The translations under genes and the position numbers were made by a program. Below, piece after piece: positions 54,211-56,463 of a stretch of DNA of 56,463 nt. The notes under the pieces were generated by a model. The model was not told the DNA's origin and ran no database searches. It saw only the letters and a list, made by a program, of their open reading frames with translations. The stretch is from Capniomyces stellatus (taxonomy: Eukaryota > Kickxellomycota > Harpellomycetes > Harpellales > Legeriomycetaceae), in NCBI GenBank assembly GCA_001661515.1, contig LUVW01000001.1, positions 1,371,761 through 1,428,223 of the forward strand, in the 5' to 3' direction. Numbering within the stretch: the first letter of the stretch is position 1; each line of letters opens with the position of its first letter.

Positions 54211-55687
54211 TTTAGTATCTTCCCAGCTGTGAACCTCTATTTATACTACAAAACCTCAATACTAGGGGCCACCTTTCTCTCTTGATACTTTATATTGTGT
54301 TCTGTTGCTTAATAGTTTGGTTTTTATGCTAGCTTTAAAGTGGTGTTCGTTTAAACATGTTATCTAGTTCTTTTTGGGTGCTTGGAACACACTGTATTTG
54401 GTGTTTAAACAGTCAATATATCTGGTTCTGTTTAAATGTTGAGAACGCCTTATGCTTATTTATTTAGTGTCGGCCAGCACCTGTGATAATAAACAGGTTG
54501 CGTTACACATCCTGCATAACTTCTACATGCACCTATTTATATTTTTGTAAACCTTTCCTCCCCTTCCCCAAATAAGCTTGCTTGAAACACATTGATAAAT
54601 TTAAACGCTTAATTGTAGTGCTCTCTACTTTTGTTGTATAAATAGTATTCAAAAACTAAAATATAAATATATATCATTAATTGGTGTTGGACTCCGCATG
54701 TCAAAACAAAGCAACAAAGAATATTCCAAAAAATAATAATAATAGTATTAGAAATACCAAAAATAAACCAGCAAATAAAATCAATCAACCAGAGTGGTTG
54801 ATGAATGGAGGTTGAGTATGAAAGCGAATTAAATGGTTGGATTGAACTCTGCACAGTTTTGTTTATTTCAAATGAGTGTGTGATGTTTCAATTTACAAAG
54901 CAGAAAATGCTACTCGATATTATGATCTGTGTATGATTTGGTATTTACTAAACAGTATAGCTATGCTATTACGCCACAGTCGCTATTTTAACGTCTTGGA
55001 TTAAAAAAAAACATAAAGCATAGCCGCTTGTAAACACCAAATGCCGGCAAAAAAGGTAATACAAAACAGCTTGGAGCTATATGTCCAAACAGTGAACTAA
55101 GCTAGAGCGTGCAATATTGCTAGCTTGCTACGCTAGCAGGTATTACTCAAGATATAAAGTTGGTTGTTGGCCCTTTTTTTTACGTTAAAAGTCTGGCTAC
55201 GATTTCAAAAAAAAAAAAAAAAAAAAAGTCTGGCTACGACAAAGAAATAAACACTTTATTAGTTGGTAGAGCTAAAAAGAAATCAGGGCAAATCAGTCAC
55301 CGCATTCCAGTTGAAAAGCAATGTAGTCAGCCAATCGGTGTCAAGAATGAGGTGGAATGATTGTTAAGTTAATTTGTTTATAAAAAGAAACAAGTAAAAC
55401 AATTGAAATCCAACAAATTGTTGGTTTTACCTAATGAAAAAGGTTGCTGCTGGTTAACACCAAGTAATTAAATAATAGTCGTATAATAAGCAAGTAAATG
55501 AAAAGCAGAGATAAAATTAGCAAAACACAAGTTTTAAGCTACACCAGTAAACTAAAGAGGGTTTGGAGGCAGTTTTTAGTCCGGGATTTAGTATCGGTAG
55601 AAATACAGCATTTGTGTTTAGAATAAGAATAACTGGCAAAGCACTTGGCCAAGGCAAAGCAAATAGCGATAGAATATAGAGTTAAAG
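54211..55687. other. 1.5 kb divergent spacer before beta-adaptin
   Basis: AT-rich; no credible gene. It contains the 16-bp direct repeat around a poly(A) tract at 55187-55239 (see repeat entry). Confidence 0.6.
55187..55239. repeat. 16-bp direct repeat flanking poly(A)
   Basis: AAAAGTCTGGCTACGA occurs at 55187-55202 and again at 55224-55239. Between the copies lie only TTTC and a run of A. The arrangement is that of a target-site duplication around a bare poly(A) tail. Confidence 0.85.
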
Positions 55688-56384
55688 ATGAATCAACGAC
55701 AAGACCAGGGCAATCAGATGGTGAGTCGTTTGCAAAGCAATCTTGCAAAACTCAAATTTATGAGCAACAAAATCATAAACACACTGAGAAAAGGTAAGTA
55801 GGGCATGCATAATAGATTAATCAATGTTGAGCTATAGAATTTAGCGATGTGGTGAGAAAGTATGGTCGCAAATCCTGTAACCAGAAGAAAAAGAAGGAAA
55901 TGTATTAGAAAAATGTAGATAAAGATAAACGAGCACATTTAATGGGGGGAGGGGAGCAGATTGGATAAAGGGCTACGTAAGAATAGCAGGATGGTTTGGT
56001 CAGAGCAGAAGAAGAAGAAGTGTGTTGACTAAAAATGGCTACAGAATATAGTGAGATTGATAAAATTAGAAGAGAAGGGATAAACCCAAAGCAAAAAGGA
56101 TGAGAGGATTACAATTTGAAATTTGAAAAATGAATTGAATAGGAGAGAATTTTGAATTGAGAACTGAGCTAAATAGTGAGTACAGGGAAAGAAGGAAGGA
56201 AGCAGTTCGGCGAGTGATAGCGAACATGACTGTGGGAAAAGATGTGTCTGGATTGTTTACAGATGTGTTGAAGAACATGCAGACAGATGATTTGGAGATT
56301 AAAAAGCTGATATATTTGTACTTGATAAGTTATGCCAAGGTGCAACCAGACCTGGTTATTCTTGCAGTCAATACATTTGTCAAG
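55688..56384 (+). CDS. Beta-adaptin (AP-1/AP-2 beta large subunit), 5' part only
   Basis: The large beta subunit of clathrin adaptor complexes, which drives vesicle formation at the trans-Golgi network or plasma membrane. Exons 55688-55793 and 56143-56384 join in phase 1, and a further donor (gtatgt at 56385) shows that the gene continues beyond the window. About 116 residues are visible. The start of the adaptin solenoid is unmistakable: [72 protein letters not shown]. These match the first HEAT repeats of beta-1/beta-2 adaptin. The upstream leader ([20 protein letters not shown]) is longer than usual, and an alternative donor (gtgagt at 55719) exists inside it, so the very N-terminus is uncertain. 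AP-1 versus AP-2 cannot be decided from this part. Confidence 0.87.
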
Positions 56385-56443
56385 GTATGTTATATGGCTT
56401 TAAGTGGATTGCTATTTGTAGAGGCGGAAACGATGAAAGAAAG

Positions 56444-56463
56444 TAAAAAAAAAAAAAAAAAAA
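56444..56463. other. A run at window end
   Basis: The window closes on 20 A inside the beta-adaptin gene, in what should be its second intron or beyond. Like the other homopolymer runs here it may mark a contig edge. Confidence 0.6.

Noticed and set aside
55160..55360. 66-codon frame with a poly-Lys run
   Set aside because: Created by the poly(A) tract between the 16-bp direct repeats.

Overview
The window is nuclear DNA from a fungus with an AT-rich, intron-dense genome, probably an early-diverging lineage. The Kickxellomycotina/Zoopagomycota is my guess from gene style; no marker in the window fixes it. I could model 20 protein genes at moderate or better confidence. Sixteen are split by short spliceosomal introns, about 58 in all and mostly 50-250 bp. 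Four genes are intronless (Sel1-repeat protein, WDR89-like, bL28m, ABC transporter). CTG codons fall at conserved leucines, for example in ATE1, so the code is standard at CTG. I saw no tRNA, rRNA, transposon ORF, CRISPR array or virus-like gene.

Layout, left to right: SRP72 (+, 5' end missing at a G-run); FYV7/TAP26 rRNA-processing factor (+); mitochondrial ribosomal protein bL33m (-), head to head with ATP synthase subunit h ATP14 (+); a SANT/Myb-like protein (+); an unrecognised tail-anchored coiled-coil protein (-); SAGA subunit ADA3/NGG1 (+); a 1081-residue Sel1-repeat protein (-); a 3.5 kb gene-poor stretch; RPAP3-like R2TP cofactor (+); WDR89-like WD protein (+); a gap; a divergent CMGC/DYRK-like kinase (-), head to head with a 13-exon ATRIP/Rad26-like candidate (+); a gap; a G3BP/Bre5/Nxt3-type NTF2+RRM protein (-); a 2.5 kb gene-poor stretch; ATE1 arginyltransferase (+, 10 exons); mitochondrial bL28m (-); a homopolymer join; a full ABCC/MRP-type ABC transporter (-); a serine carboxypeptidase (-); a 2.4 kb gene-poor stretch; a small GPI-anchor-type cell-surface protein (+); an unrecognised two-exon membrane protein (-); and the 5' end of a beta-adaptin (+), cut by the window end.

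The genes are mostly housekeeping: SRP targeting, rRNA processing, mitochondrial translation and ATP synthesis, SAGA, R2TP, N-degron arginylation, vesicle coats and vacuolar transport. They do not form one pathway. Two divergent pairs, bL33m/ATP14 and kinase/ATRIP-like, could share promoters.

The most notable sequence-level signals are: four introns best explained as GC-AG; a 16-bp direct repeat flanking a bare poly(A) tract that looks like a minimal retrotransposition scar; recurrent GTATTT hexamer tracts; and homopolymer/N joins that make some gene adjacencies uncertain. I did not find a convincing new multi-gene system. Exon coordinates were read by eye from splice motifs and reading phase, so individual junctions may be off.
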